Shown here one piece after another: positions 47,690 to 59,976 of a stretch of DNA of 64,000 nt. The notes beneath the pieces are model-generated. The model did not search any database, was not told the origin of the DNA, and saw only the letters and a program-made list of their open reading frames with translations. Source of the stretch: Anadara kagoshimensis (Eukaryota > Mollusca > Bivalvia > Arcoida > Arcidae); contig CM037865.1 in NCBI GenBank assembly GCA_021292105.1, forward strand, positions 69,864,356 to 69,928,355, in the 5' to 3' direction. Both the position numbers and the translations under genes were made by a program. Positions within the stretch are counted from its first letter, which is position 1, and the number at the start of each line of letters is the position of its first letter.

Positions 47690-48375
47690 GCAAATAACCA
47701 AATATAATATCGAATGTTTCATTGATGAGCGTGGAACTAATGTGCTAAATGTGAAAATATAATAGTAAAAGATAATTGCAAATAACCAAATATAATATCC
47801 AATGTTTCATTGATGAGCGTGGAACTAATGTGCTAAATGTGAAAATATAATAGTAAAAGATAATTGCAAATAACCAAATATAATATCCAATGTTTCATTG
47901 ATGAGCGTGGAACTAATGTGCTAAATGTGAAAATATAATAGTAAAAGATAATTGCAAATAACCAAATATAATATCGAATGTTTCATTGATGATCGTGAAA
48001 CTAATGTGCTAAATGTGAAAATATAATAGTAAAAGATAATTGCAAATAACCAAATATAATATCGAATGTTTCATTGATGAGCGTGGAACTAATGTGCTAA
48101 ATGTGAAAATATAATAGTAAAAGATAATTGCAAATAACCAAATATAATATCCAATGTTTCATTGATGAGCGTGGAACTAATGTGCTAAATGTGAAAATAT
48201 AATAGTAAAAGATAATTGCAAATAACCAAATATAATATCGAATGTTTCATTGATGATCGTGAAACTAATGTGCTAAATGTGAAAATATAATAGTAAAAGA
48301 TAATTGCAAATAACCAAATATAATATCCAATGTTTCATTGATGAGCGTGGAACTAATGTGCTAAATGTGAAAATA
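47690..48375. repeat. 88-bp tandem array, 8 copies
   Basis: GCAAATAACCAAATATAATA recurs at 47690, 47778, 47866, 47954, 48042, 48130, 48218 and 48306, exactly 88 bp apart. Variant sites (ATCGAATG or ATCCAATG; GAGCGTGGAAC or GATCGTGAAAC) repeat with a 3-unit (264-bp) phase in copies 3-4 and 6-7. Confidence 0.97.
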
Positions 48376-48715
48376 TTTTGATTATTCAGATATTGTTTGT
48401 GCTGTTTAAAATTTAATATAATTGAGGATGAAAATCCAGAGTTATGTAATATCTCTGAGGAAATCATCCATTTTTATTGCAGCTTCTCCAAATGTGGTGA
48501 AATATTACAATAATAGACGCTCAAATGAAGCAAAAAGATAATTCACTTAACTATTGTATTTAACTGTCATTATATCATGAACATTGTATGCAATCTCTTA
48601 ATTTGATAACATTTCCTTCACGGATCAGAAACCTTTCCATTTAATTGATGATGCGTGAAACCAAATGTATAAATAAATAAAAAACATTAAAATATTAAAA
48701 ACAAAAAATTGTACA
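48376..48715 (+). mobile_element. Dispersed family C, copy 1 (adjoins the 88-bp array)
   Basis: Shares with 57236-57590: GATTATTCAGATA, TGTGCTGWTTAAA, TATTRCAGCTTCTC, GACGCTCAAATGAAGCAAAA, AGATAATTCACTT, TTGATAACATTT and TGTATAAATAAATAAA. No open frame. Confidence 0.85.
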
Positions 48716-51700
48716 GAAAATATTAGGCATGACTATTGTCGAACTTCATTCTTGGAAGCAATAGTGCTTGTCATTTGATAAAGCTCATTCTGGGTATATA
48801 GATAATGTGTACTTAAACAGAGACATAGAAGATATAATGTCATATGAATAAATACATTATTACGTAATGTGATTGAGCTGGATACAAGCACCTGCAAGTT
48901 AATTGTATCATACAGAGTTGGTATACGTACTGCAGCTGATGTTGGTCCGGGTTGATGATCACCTTCACTTACGTAAGATTATATCATAACAGTATGGTGT
49001 TTTCTATGTCGTTAGAGAAACTGAAAACTTCATTTAGGATTTGATTGATTATATCAATTACATTTTTTTTAACTTTCAAGGGTAACAAAAAGAGTTCATT
49101 CTAAAATGCTTTCCTACTTCATGAGTTCGCTTGATTGATCACGGTTATCACTGAATAGAAATTACCGTTTTTGTTTTAAAGCATGCATTTTACTTGGTAC
49201 TTCATCCTTCTCAGCTAAGTTGTGCTTAAAACACTTGATGTTTCTGTTTTGCATGCAGTTTATTATATGAAATTTTTAGAAAAGCTTCTATTCTCCTTTC
49301 TGTTGTTTTTATAGCTTATAATATTGCGTAAACTGCAAAACTAAGGACTTCTATTTAGTAACTGACTATGAAACTATGCAGTACAAATGCAAGATATATG
49401 TATTAAAGTTTTGATAGCAATCTCCCAGAAAAGCAAAAAAAAAAAATGCAAGATGCAAGATTTTGACTTAATTTTTAGATAATTTTTATTATTCAGAACG
49501 AATTTCCATTTTCATAAGATATTGAGAATTGTGTAGTTATACGAAAATAGATAGGGTTCTTAATAAAAAAACCAACAAACGTACAGAGGGTAAATATGGA
49601 AATTTTAAAACTCAAAATTGCATTTCATCGTAAAAATTGAACGTCTTTCAGCTTTAAAATTTTTTTAAAAAATGTGTTAACAGCAATTAAAAGCAAAGCA
49701 TAACAACACATCAATAATTTATAGCTTTCATAGTCAAATAAGAGTATGACTGAATGTACTTTCGAACCTGTGTTAAAAAGGTAAGCTTAGTATTAGGTCA
49801 ACCTTTCAATTTAAGACCATTCTCGAGTAATCAAAACTATTCTTCATTTAATCTGTATGTTAGTACAACTGTGTAACTGAGCCAGAAGCCTGTATTTTAG
49901 CTATATAGATGCCTCCATTTATAAAAGCTTTTTTGTTAACCACCTCTCTAGATTTTTAAAACTTTTAGAAATAAAATTAAAAGGACTCTAAATTATTTTA
50001 AATCCGCAAAAGAGAGCTTTTAAAATCTTGAACTTCAGATATAAATAATTCATCAGAATTGATTGGAGAGAGTAAGACCATTCTGTTTACTGTCTTTTAA
50101 CTGAAAAACACCCAACTTTTACAACCAGTGGTCAATTAATACGCAAGTAATAAATAAATTTATACCTCTAAGTTTATAAAAATATAGTTAACTGTTCTTT
50201 CGCTTTACTTTAATTGAATATCTCTGTATTGTGATTGCAATTTCGAAATTTCGTAGAAGCATTTACACCAAAGCAATTCGATGTTATTCGCGAAGATACT
50301 GGAAATCATAGCATAATCTCTAAACTGAAATAATATTTCTCAGGTAATTTTTTGAAATCATACCCACGCATAATTCCGAACAAAACAAAGGAATATAAAA
50401 TATGTAATTAGAGGCGAGTAACTCATGTGAAATGGACATCATCTCTTTGATGAAAAAATGCGTGGAATCTTCTTAATTCTGGAGAATGTTAATCCGTATC
50501 TAAATAATCGATTTCTGGCAATAATCAATATATCTTTGTTATTAATAGCATTTCATTCATCTGCTACCTGACCATGTCATCTTCAGCTGTTTACATCAAA
50601 AGAAATAGACTAAAAATGAAATCGGAACTAACAGGGTGTACACAATGGTAAATAGACATTAATTTGGCGGCAAAGATAAAAGCTTCCTGTACATTCGGAT
50701 TCCATCAGCTTCTTGGGTGGCTGGCAGCAACACAATGAATAAAACGATTACATACATTTGCAGTAAACAGAAAATGATAAAAAGGTCAATTTTCATCAAT
50801 ACATCAAAGACTAATTTATACGAGTGATTGAGATATTGTAAATACGAAGACATAAGGTTCAAACAAAAGGTCGTTGTCATTCCCTCATTAATATTCATAA
50901 ATACCAGATATAACTTACTGTATTTAGCGCCAACACTAATGAAGAGGAATTGCGCGTTATCTCTAGGGACACGAGTTTGATACTAAAGGAAAATTGTAAG
51001 ATAATGATATATTGCAAATATTGTAGCCGAGATTTGAACTCATGCTTTGTATTAAAAAGGTTAAAGGCATCACTGCTATCTAAGAAGGATTGGACAATTT
51101 TGCTAAATCAATAAATCAAGATGTCAAATCCCAATATTACATCAAGATATTTTAAAACAGTTTGTGAAACTCCTGATTGTTAAAAAGTTGGTTGTACCAA
51201 ATTTCTAGATACAGGAGTTTTTTATCACTTGCTTCAATTTGTATTATGATTTGTATTGAACTTAAATGTTTTCTATTTTCATTTTACCGTTGAATATAAA
51301 AAATAAACAGTTGAACAAGATGCATTTTGCAAAAGATAACGAGCGGAATAAGTGGAAAAAAAGATAAACCGTTATCCAAACAGTCCTTGCTTATAGCACT
51401 TCTTATACTTTTGAGCTCTTGCTGTTTGCTATTAAAATATATATTTAGCTAAAGGATACAGACTTGCTGGAGAATACATCAATCAGTTAAGTTTTAGATT
51501 ATAATACTGTAGATACACTAGAACTTCCAACATGAGCAGAATCTGGCGACAAGAGGTGAACAGAATCTGGTGACAAGAAGTAACATTGAAACATATAAAC
51601 AAGCTAAGCTCTAGCTATTTTCCACTGACCTTATAGACTAGCACAGTATGATGAACTATCTATAAAATATAAGACAGCCATTAACATTTGTACTTTATAA

Positions 51701-52205
51701 AGACAATGGGATAAAGCTTTATGTACAATGTATTATTGTTTGTTTATTATTTATTTACAAAATGTTTTACAAATATTTCTAAAATAACTGCTGCTACGTC
51801 TTCTCATAAAATATGAACGGCGTGTTGCTATTCAACCACAAGAACAATTGTGTATATGTCATTTTAACGTTAAAGGTATCATATATGTTTTATGAATTAG
51901 AAACATCGTGATTGCTAAAATAGAAAATATATTAATTTGCACCTGAAACACATATACTTGACAATGATGGATTAATGGTTTTGTGTCTGTATCATTCTGT
52001 TTCTTCATTGCAGCTGTGATATATTATATTTGTTATAATACACCTATAATTCTACGGTAAATCTCATTTGTAATAACAAAATTTGTTTCGTGATAAAGCA
52101 TAATTTAGTTATCAAACATCTTCAGATACCGCTAAACTACCTGCTAGGCATCAGCGATTTATTCATCAATTCAAGAGCCACATATTAACATTTTAAGTGT
52201 CGTTT
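48716..52205. other. No confident gene
   Basis: AT-rich. The only frame noted is a small signal-peptide-like one on the minus strand at 50659-50898 (listed separately). Confidence 0.45.
50659..50898 (-). CDS. Hypothetical small hydrophobic/secreted-like peptide
   Basis: A 79-codon frame, not recognised. From its third internal Met (MKIDLFIIFCLLQMYVIVLF) it looks like a signal peptide or membrane segment of about 25 residues, followed by a short hydrophilic tail containing EADGIRMYRK. There is no supporting homology, no clear promoter or poly(A) signal, and an AT-rich sequence easily yields hydrophobic chance frames. Confidence 0.15.
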   Translation of the reverse strand: MNINEGMTTTFCLNLMSSYLQYLNHSYKLVFDVLMKIDLFIIFCLLQMYVIVLFIVLLPATQEADGIRMYRKLLSLPPN

Positions 52206-52230
52206 AGAATTGTTACACTGATTATCTAAG

Positions 52231-52360
52231 TATCAGCACATCATCGAAGTAAGCTCAACATTAAGGTCCCTATCTCCCCAATACGACTTCGTAACTATCA
52301 GCACATCATCGAGGTAAGCTCAACATCGGGGATCCTATCTCTCCAATATCTCATTATACG
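52231..52360. repeat. 65-bp tandem duplication
   Basis: TATCAGCACATCATCGARGT and AAGCTCAACATYRRGG occur at 52231 and 52296; TCCYTATCTCYCCAATA follows both. Confidence 0.9.
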
Positions 52361-52734
52361 AGTGTGACGAGCACTTTAATTGATTCTATATATCACACAT
52401 GTCCTATCTAATATTGGATCTACCCACTATATAGGATGATGATGATGATTGCGGCTATAGTTGATCTGTGTTAATTCAAATGCCATTCATTAAATCAATA
52501 AAACTTCTCGTCATTTAACCAAGTTTATGTCACAGATGCAGTACTGGAGGATTGCGTCAGGTGTTATGATACCAATGAATCTAATTAAATGATTCTGAAG
52601 TATTTCATTATAAACGTGATTTAATAAATATTACATAAAACGAATTGATGTAATGAGATTAGGTATACATTAAACCTAAAAATGGAATAGTGTATCGTTA
52701 TGCGATTTCAAAACCAATATGTTATTACTAAACT

Positions 52735-52775
52735 GGTATCAAATTCCTCATCACTAGTGCTCGGACAAAAATTGG
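52735..52775 (-). mobile_element. Family A fragment with partial hammerhead
   Basis: The minus strand reads CGAGCACTAGTGATGAGGAA: stem I strand and most of the core. The remainder is missing. It lies ~255 bp from a family B copy in the same sense. Confidence 0.5.
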
Positions 52776-53029
52776 GAAATAACTGAATATGTAACTTATT
52801 ATCAATTAAAAAACAGAAAGCAACATTATTTTTTTGCAATGAATTACATGGTATTGAACGATTTCTCATCAGCCTTCGACTTTAAAAAGCTGACTTTTCA
52901 TATAAAAACAAACAGATGGTTACTGTGAGGAGATATGTTATCCGTTACAGAGATAGTTGTTACTGAATACACGTACTCTGCCATCACCAATACAACAAAG
53001 AACACAAATCAAACCAGAAGAAGCAATAA

Positions 53030-53450
53030 ATCAAAAACAAACATACTAGTCTATGTCCAAATAACAATCCAGAAGCAAAGTAAATACAGTCAAACCTGAA
53101 ATATAAAGGCCACCAAAGGGAACCAGTAAAAGTGGCTTTTATGGGCAGGTGGCCTTTATATACAGGTTCAAATAATGTGAACAAAGAAGAATTGGGATAC
53201 AATTCTACTGGGCTTTATAAGCAGGTGGCCCTTATAAAGAGGTGGCCTTTAAGGCAGGTTGGACTGTACTTTAAAATGACAAGTTAGGTTCGACACGTGA
53301 ACCTTCACCAGGGAAGTGGACAGGGTGCTCTGAAAGGATAAGCACCTTCTGCTTAGTTAGCTATACCAGTCACACGGTAATTAAAATTCTGTGAAAGGAA
53401 CGTGGAACTGTGGGACCTCAATTATATCCAGGGCAATCCTGGACACAAAG
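53030..53450 (-). mobile_element. Dispersed family B copy (minus), interrupted by a MITE
   Basis: The plus strand carries AAACAAACATACTAGTCTAT, GTCCAAATAACAATCCAGAA, then the 53085-53268 MITE, then ACACGTGAACCTTCACCAGG, GATAAGCACC and TATATCCAGGGCAATCCTGG. These are reverse complements of family B blocks. Confidence 0.85.
53085..53268 (+). mobile_element. 184-bp TA-flanked MITE, copy 2, nested in family B
   Basis: Termini TACAGTCAAACCTG and CAGGTTGGACTGTA. It interrupts the AAGTAAA...CTTT segment that is continuous in other family B copies. Same family as 26610-26789, in the opposite direction. Confidence 0.9.
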
Positions 53451-54792
53451 TCATCAAACTTATCATCAATACTGTGATGACGGCCATAAAACTTTTTGAG
53501 GGCCCTAATAAGCCTAGGCTTACAATATCCATGGGCCAACAATTCATTTGTAAGCAGCTTGCATTGCTGTATAAAGTTCCCATAGTAGGAACAAGCTCTA
53601 CTATAGCGTATTAATTGAGAAACAAATAACCATAAGAAGGTATATTGCTACATAGAAAAGGAAAATTGACAATAGAAAAATTAAAGTCATGACGTTTGTC
53701 CTACAGTTTCAAATGTAGCCTTTTGTGGGTGTCATAATTTTCATAACAAAACAAGACAAAATGAGTATATATAGAAACCTCTGATACGAAATATCTCTTC
53801 GGAAGATTCTTGCAATATAAATATCATTACTAACAAGAATGTCAAATGCAACACATATTTTACTTCATTCATTTTCGCGTTTCCCATGTACCTTTTTATA
53901 AACTGCTTTTTTCACCTTCACCACCTGCCTTTACACTATGAAAATATTAAATATTCTTGTCTGTCTGACTTACTGATAAATTGCACTCGTTCGATCCCTG
54001 AGAATAAATATCGACTTCGGTACTTCAGTATTGATCAGAACCGCCCCGTAATCTCACGCTGTCGACAATTGAACAGAAAACAAGACCAATACAGTAGCAG
54101 AGATTTTTTCATTTAGATCGGAAAATATAACATCCTTAAATCATTACTCCATGTGGTTTTGATATAGTTAACACGTAGAAATGGTTTGAAAGTAAACACG
54201 GTAGTCCAATGATCCCCTGTCGTGATAATCTTCTGATTACATGCAAATTCACTCCGAACTGACTTCCTGCTACACTGAGTTTAAATAACACCATTGAATT
54301 CTTGTTTTGAATCTAATTTATGAACAAAAAGCTTAATTTAGATTATACAGTTAACTCGCAGTGTGATTGAATGTATCTATAGGGCGTCTGGTACAAGCCT
54401 AATTCCCAGACTATGGTCAATCTAGAGAGGTCAACAACATCAATTAAGTTACTTTTACCATTCTATTACTTCAATTAAGTGCCTACTGTTCTCTACAATT
54501 GGAAAATTATCTGCAGCTTGGAATAGATGAGCAGTTGCTTCTTAACTGACAATGACTATAACAAAACATGATAATTGATAGAAATATTTTTATTTTGTTC
54601 TCATCAAATATCCATTATCGATATATAATGGAATCACTACACTGTACGAAATCGCACGATAACGAGCTAATGTCCATAGGAAGAACCCAGTGACACGGTT
54701 TATAATTTTGTCCACATGAACTAGGGTAAAGCCTCAGTAATGGTGATTAGTGTTACAGTCACGGATAACATATACAAGCGCTATTTGATATT
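53451..54792. other. No gene seen
   Basis: Short open frames only; nothing recognised. Confidence 0.45.
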
Positions 54793-54964
54793 TACTTAAC
54801 CATTGAACTGTCTAGAAATGGCGTTTATTGTGCTATAACTTCCATTGCCGTGCAAATCAAACTAACTTACGCGCGCTAGCGCATTATGAATAATAGTTTG
54901 ATTTGCACGGCAATGAAAGTTATAGCACACTATAAACGGCATTTCTAGACAGTTAAATAGTTAT
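54793..54964. mobile_element. Foldback element, ~70-bp arms
   Basis: Left arm AACTGTCTAGAAATGGCGTT, TATTGTGCTATAACTTCCAT, TGCCGTGCAAATCAAACT. The right arm is its near-perfect reverse complement, around a ~30-bp centre containing GCGCGCTAGCGC. Looks like a compact MITE; no clear target duplication. Confidence 0.88.
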
Positions 54965-57170
54965 ATTTACATTTCTCTTTTTTTGAAAATGTTATTTTGC
55001 TTTTTAAATCCTGAAATAAATGGAAAACATTGTCGTATACGCACGCGTTTAGACAAAAGCAAGAAAGTAGTGACGTTATTTTAGCCATAGTAATTATAGT
55101 CCTACAATTACATTTGGACTCAGAGTTTCATATTTTAAAACATCACAAATGTAAATATACAATTAGGGACCACTTTTTGCAAAATAATTTGTTAGGTTTT
55201 GGATCTTCAAAAGTACCACTGCACACTAACTGTCCAATGTAAGTTATTTAACAATTATTGCTTCCAGTATTTTTATCTTGTCTTCTGTAAATTTATTGTT
55301 TCACATGTTCGTTGTTTTATATCCTTGTATTTTGGCTATTACTAAAATGTTTGTTGTTTTGCTTTAATGTAAAACAAAATTAATGAATATAACGAGATAC
55401 TGTATATTTTGTTGATAGTGGGACGTTGGTAAACAATTCGCGTTAAGCATTCTCGATGTCGATATGTGATTCGCGTCTCTCTTGTGACATATCTTTCAAA
55501 TTATCGGACTAATACTCTCGTTCTTTCTCATCGATTTTCTGAAAAAATCAATAAATTAATAAATCAATAAATCGAACAAAAACGTTATCTGTCACTCGTC
55601 AACTGGCAATGCTGGATTTAGGACGTAATTCATTGTAACCCTTATAGTCTATCTGTACTGGGCTTAAGCTTGGTAAATGGGTTTTTAATTTTGTAGTCTT
55701 GTGAATGATACTTAAAGAGTAACATCCCAATTGTTTGGACCTTAATTTGACAGGGTAAAAATACAGTCATAATCTTCGATAAAAGTTTTTTGGTTAAATA
55801 TATTTTAAATTGTAAATTTATCTGCATTGTGTAATAAACTTTCTTCTAAAATCCCCGATTTTTAAGCGAATAAATATTAATAACACCGAATCAAACGACC
55901 ATAAAATCTCACGAAGGCACTATATCAGTTACATCCGTGCAGAGTAACCGAACACATCCCGTGTCATATTTTAGCTCTTGAAGCTATCTTCAGACCTCCT
56001 GGAACCTATTGTAGCGTGTATAGCCAGTTTTTTGGAGATCGTGAGCTGATATAGAGCTATCATTTAGTCCTCGTCATCAGAGGTTGTATTTCATTGTTAA
56101 GAAGATCAATAATTCAGTAAAATATATTGCTACTACATCGTGTATCTGCTGAGAGTGGTAGTTATCAAGTGCTTCTGTTTAACGTGCAGCATTCCCAGGA
56201 CACTAACTCCTATGTAGTTTTTAAAAATCATAAAATAATTAAATTCTGATAAGGATGTTAAAAATAGGACTCTTTACGACGATCATAGCCATAAACTCAC
56301 TACCGTATCTATCATTTTAGGCTGTTGTCTTGGACATGTACTTAGTTTTATATATATTTATGGTGTTCAATAGAAATATGACAGGCCTTCTATAAAATAC
56401 TTATCATAAGTTTGACATGATGATGATACTTCAATCATAAATAGGTTTATACCCTGTCATACCAACCAATCACGTTTACAAGGAAAAACTTGTATTACAG
56501 TGAGGTAGGATGGGTGACATAGGTACAGTGTATCCTAGTTATACTCTTCCTAAACAGATCACTATGGAATTATAGACTTTTTGTGCTATCATTGGTGCCT
56601 GGTGTCACTTCTGGTTGATTTGGTTAAACCAGCATTTACTTAAATACGGATGTGTTCCCAAAATGTAAAAAAAAAGATGTATACAAAAAATTATGCTTTA
56701 CTTTTATGCTTACATAAATGTTTTATAGTGACCGGCAATATAAGGGTCTTCAATTTACATTTACATTTTCAGCTATGGTTTTGGCCTATCAAACAGATTA
56801 ACGTCTTAGGGTTTATCGATGTTCATTTACAAGTTGTCAGTCACTGTATAAAAATTGCATTTAAGTACGCAACTCAATTCATGTAACCTTGTTCTGCTAC
56901 CCAGTAGGCAATTACTAACTATAGTACTATAGTAAAAACAAAGAAAACACAGAAACACAAAGAACATGACAACAAACAGAAGTAAAAAGGGACAAGATAC
57001 AAAATAAAAATCCATAATATTAATTAATAACTTTGAAATTAACTTTTAACACTGGTTTATCCATACGTTCGAAGAGCATTCTTTTTTACATTGGCAACAA
57101 CAGATTGATTGACTTACTGAGGTCTTACGTCAAGGCCAAGACACGACAACAGACATAACGTGTAATACAT
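54965..57170. other. No gene seen
   Basis: AT-rich sequence with short unrecognised frames on both strands. Confidence 0.45.
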
Positions 57171-57179
57171 AATGTCAAC

Positions 57180-57590
57180 TGATCAAATACACTATCAAAT
57201 GTTTTTAAAATGGCAATAGAATTGATGTGTTAGCTGTGAAAATTTTAATTATTCAGATAATTATTGGATGTGCTGATTAAAGTTTAATATAGCTTAGACG
57301 TAAATCTAGAGTAATTCCATTTCTCGGAGGAAATTATCCATGTTTATTACAGCTTCTCAAAATGCGTTTAAAATATTGCAATAATGGACGCTCAAATGAA
57401 GCAAAAAGATAATTCACTTGACTATTTATTTGATCGTCATAATGGTTATAGACGTAGAGTGTAAAATCTAAATTTGATAACATTTACTTCACGGTTCTGA
57501 AAACTTTCCAATTATTCCATGAAGCATAAAATACAATGTATAAATAAATAAATGCATTAAAATATCAAAAATAAAAAATTACAGAGTGAT
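57180..57590 (+). mobile_element. Dispersed family C, copy 2 (single degenerate 88-bp-like unit)
   Basis: Matches 48376-48715 along ~350 bp. Upstream, CAAATACACTATCAAATGTT and TTGATGTGTTAGCTGTGAAAA resemble one unit of the 88-bp array, so this copy was not amplified. Confidence 0.8.
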
Positions 57591-57689
57591 TCTAGTGATG
57601 GATAAGGATGTGTTTAAGATAAATCTTCCGATCATCTCCGTAGATAATGAACTGCAGAAACAGTGCATAGATATATAGATATATATGAC

Positions 57690-57800
57690 TATCAAAATTC
57701 ACAATCCCAAAGCAAAGTTTGAAACTGACAAAGTATTTTAAACATGTAAACTTTCACCGGGGAAGTGAGACTGGGTGCTTTGGAAGGGTAAGCACTGTGT
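57690..57800 (-). mobile_element. Dispersed family B fragment (minus)
   Basis: CACAATCCCAAAGCAAAGT, GTAAACTTTCACCGGGGAAG and GAAGGGTAAGCAC are reverse complements of family B blocks. Confidence 0.75.
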
Positions 57801-59429
57801 CACTACACTTATATAATATGTAAAACAGTCCAGTATTGTGGTTAATTTACTATTGGAGGACTTCAAAAATCTAACTTGCTTAACAAATGATCTAAAAATA
57901 CGCATTGAAATATTATTGAAAATTAAAAAAAACCTTATTTTATAAAACATTGAACTTAACCCCTTGCAAGTATATGATATCCATAAAATGTTAAGATAAC
58001 AAATAATACTTATATTTAATTTTTAAGATACAAGGTTTCAGTGGATATTGCTAGTGAATTATGTATTCAATTTCTCATAAAGTTTGTGCAGAACATTTTG
58101 AAAAACGTTGACATCGGAATTTCAAGAATAATGTGGATTACTCCTGCGATATCAAACAGTTCTCCAAAAGGTCATGAGGTATATTGTGGTAAGCTAGTAA
58201 AGTGTTGGGCATCACGTGTTAAACTTATGAACCATTGGATATTTCTGTAGACTGTGTTGACTTTTTATGATTGAACATTGATTGAAATAATAAAATCTTC
58301 TGATTTCAAGTCAGAAACAATATCATCATCGTCGTCATCTTCGTTGTTATCATCAACTATTATATTTAAACGATTCCATGAAATGTAACTCCATTTTGAA
58401 AAATTACCGTGGTGATTATGCAATCTCACAACCACACAGTTCAATTCACATGTAATTGTATTTTAATCCCTTGTATAATTCAAACTATCAACTATTGTTA
58501 TTTTATGAGAGTTGTCTTTTGCTGAAATGTCTCTTTAAAACTGGCATGGGAATTGAATTTCAGTATGGATGTCAGAATAATGACAAAATCAATCACAAAA
58601 CAAATGTATCAATTATCCTATATAATTCTTTATAAATCTTCTTTTACAGATTGGATTTTATATTTCAATAATTTAGGAACAGAGAACGATTCTATACAAA
58701 TGTGCATCTCTGTATCGCCTTCTACAAGTCATTCAATACCAATATGTTTTTAAGGGTTCTTTATCAGTTATGCAGTGGTGTGGAATGTTTCTTCAAGTTC
58801 TTAGCAGAAACGAACAGAAAGTAATTAAATTCAATAAAAGTCTCTATAAGGTTACAATGATGAATACGAATTGTTCTTGAAGCTGTTAGCAGTTATGCAA
58901 TGTAGGGAAGCGTATAGCAGTACTAATTGCAAATTAATACAAACCTGTTTTGTTTCTGTATCGGGCTCTCTGGAGTGGTTAAATGTTAATATAGATATTA
59001 ATGTCCTTAACAGTAATACCGTACACTGGCGTGTTGGAGTACTACTCTAATCAATATGTTACACAATCAAAACAAAGCTTGTCATCCTCCATAAATTTGA
59101 TTGTGTAATAGAACATCTTATAAGAATCAGATTTAGATGTAATCTCTAGAATTACTTTTACACTCGTTCTGATTTATTGTCCGATTCTATATTCCGGCAT
59201 TAGGATGTCGTAACACTTTGATTATTCTTCAGCACGAGTTTTATATTAATTGATTACATGATGAGATGTTCGTAACACGATTCAACTTAAGCAGGTTAAA
59301 ACTGTTTTTATTTTTTTATGAAAGATTTGTTTTTACTTTACTATTAAATTTATGATTATATATTATGTGTTATTTTTGCTATAAATATCCAATATAGTCG
59401 GGCAAAACTCAGCATAACACAGTTTATAA
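57801..59429. other. No gene seen
   Basis: AT-rich, with a short (ATC)n-like run at about 58321-58356. Confidence 0.45.
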
Positions 59430-59670
59430 GTATGTCCAGGATTGCACTGGATATATTTGGTGTCCCATAGTTCCATGTTCCTTTCATTCTCAATTTTGAT
59501 TACACACGTGGTGTAGCTTGCTAAACTGGAGGTGCTTATTCTTCCAGAGCATCCGGCCTCACTTCCCTTGTTGAAGTTCACGTGTTTAACCAACGTAATT
59601 GTCAGTTTATAAGTTTTTACATTGCTTTGGGGATTGCGATTTGGACATGGATTACTTCGTTTTTGATTTG
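59430..59670 (+). mobile_element. Dispersed family B copy
   Basis: GTCCAGGATTGCACTGGATA, TGTTCCTTTCATTCTCAATT, GTGTAGCTTGCTAAACTGGA, CGGCCTCACTTCCC, GTTGAAGTTCACGTGTTTAA and GGACATGGATTACTTCG. It is one of the fullest copies, about 240 bp. Confidence 0.85.
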
Positions 59671-59976
59671 ATACATCTATGAGGTTAAAGGCTTATTTTC
59701 ACTTATTGATATGGTGCCATCCAACATGTGCTAGTTTTCAATACTTGCTTTAATAAATTTAAATTAAAAAATTGTTTTTATTTTTTTATGAAATGAAGTA
59801 TTAAAAATTATCATATGATATATATGTTCCCATGTTAAGAATGGTAATTGTATCTAAGCCAATACGCTTATAATTGTATGATTTCAAAACTACTGTTTAT
59901 TTAGCCTATTTCGGAGAAAGCAAGATCGCAAAATACTCTATAAATTTCAATACGACGGGTACAAATTAATGATTCT

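Noticed and set aside
47690..48375. CRISPR-like regular array
   Set aside because: Units are contiguous 88-bp tandem repeats with no unique spacers, in an animal genome.
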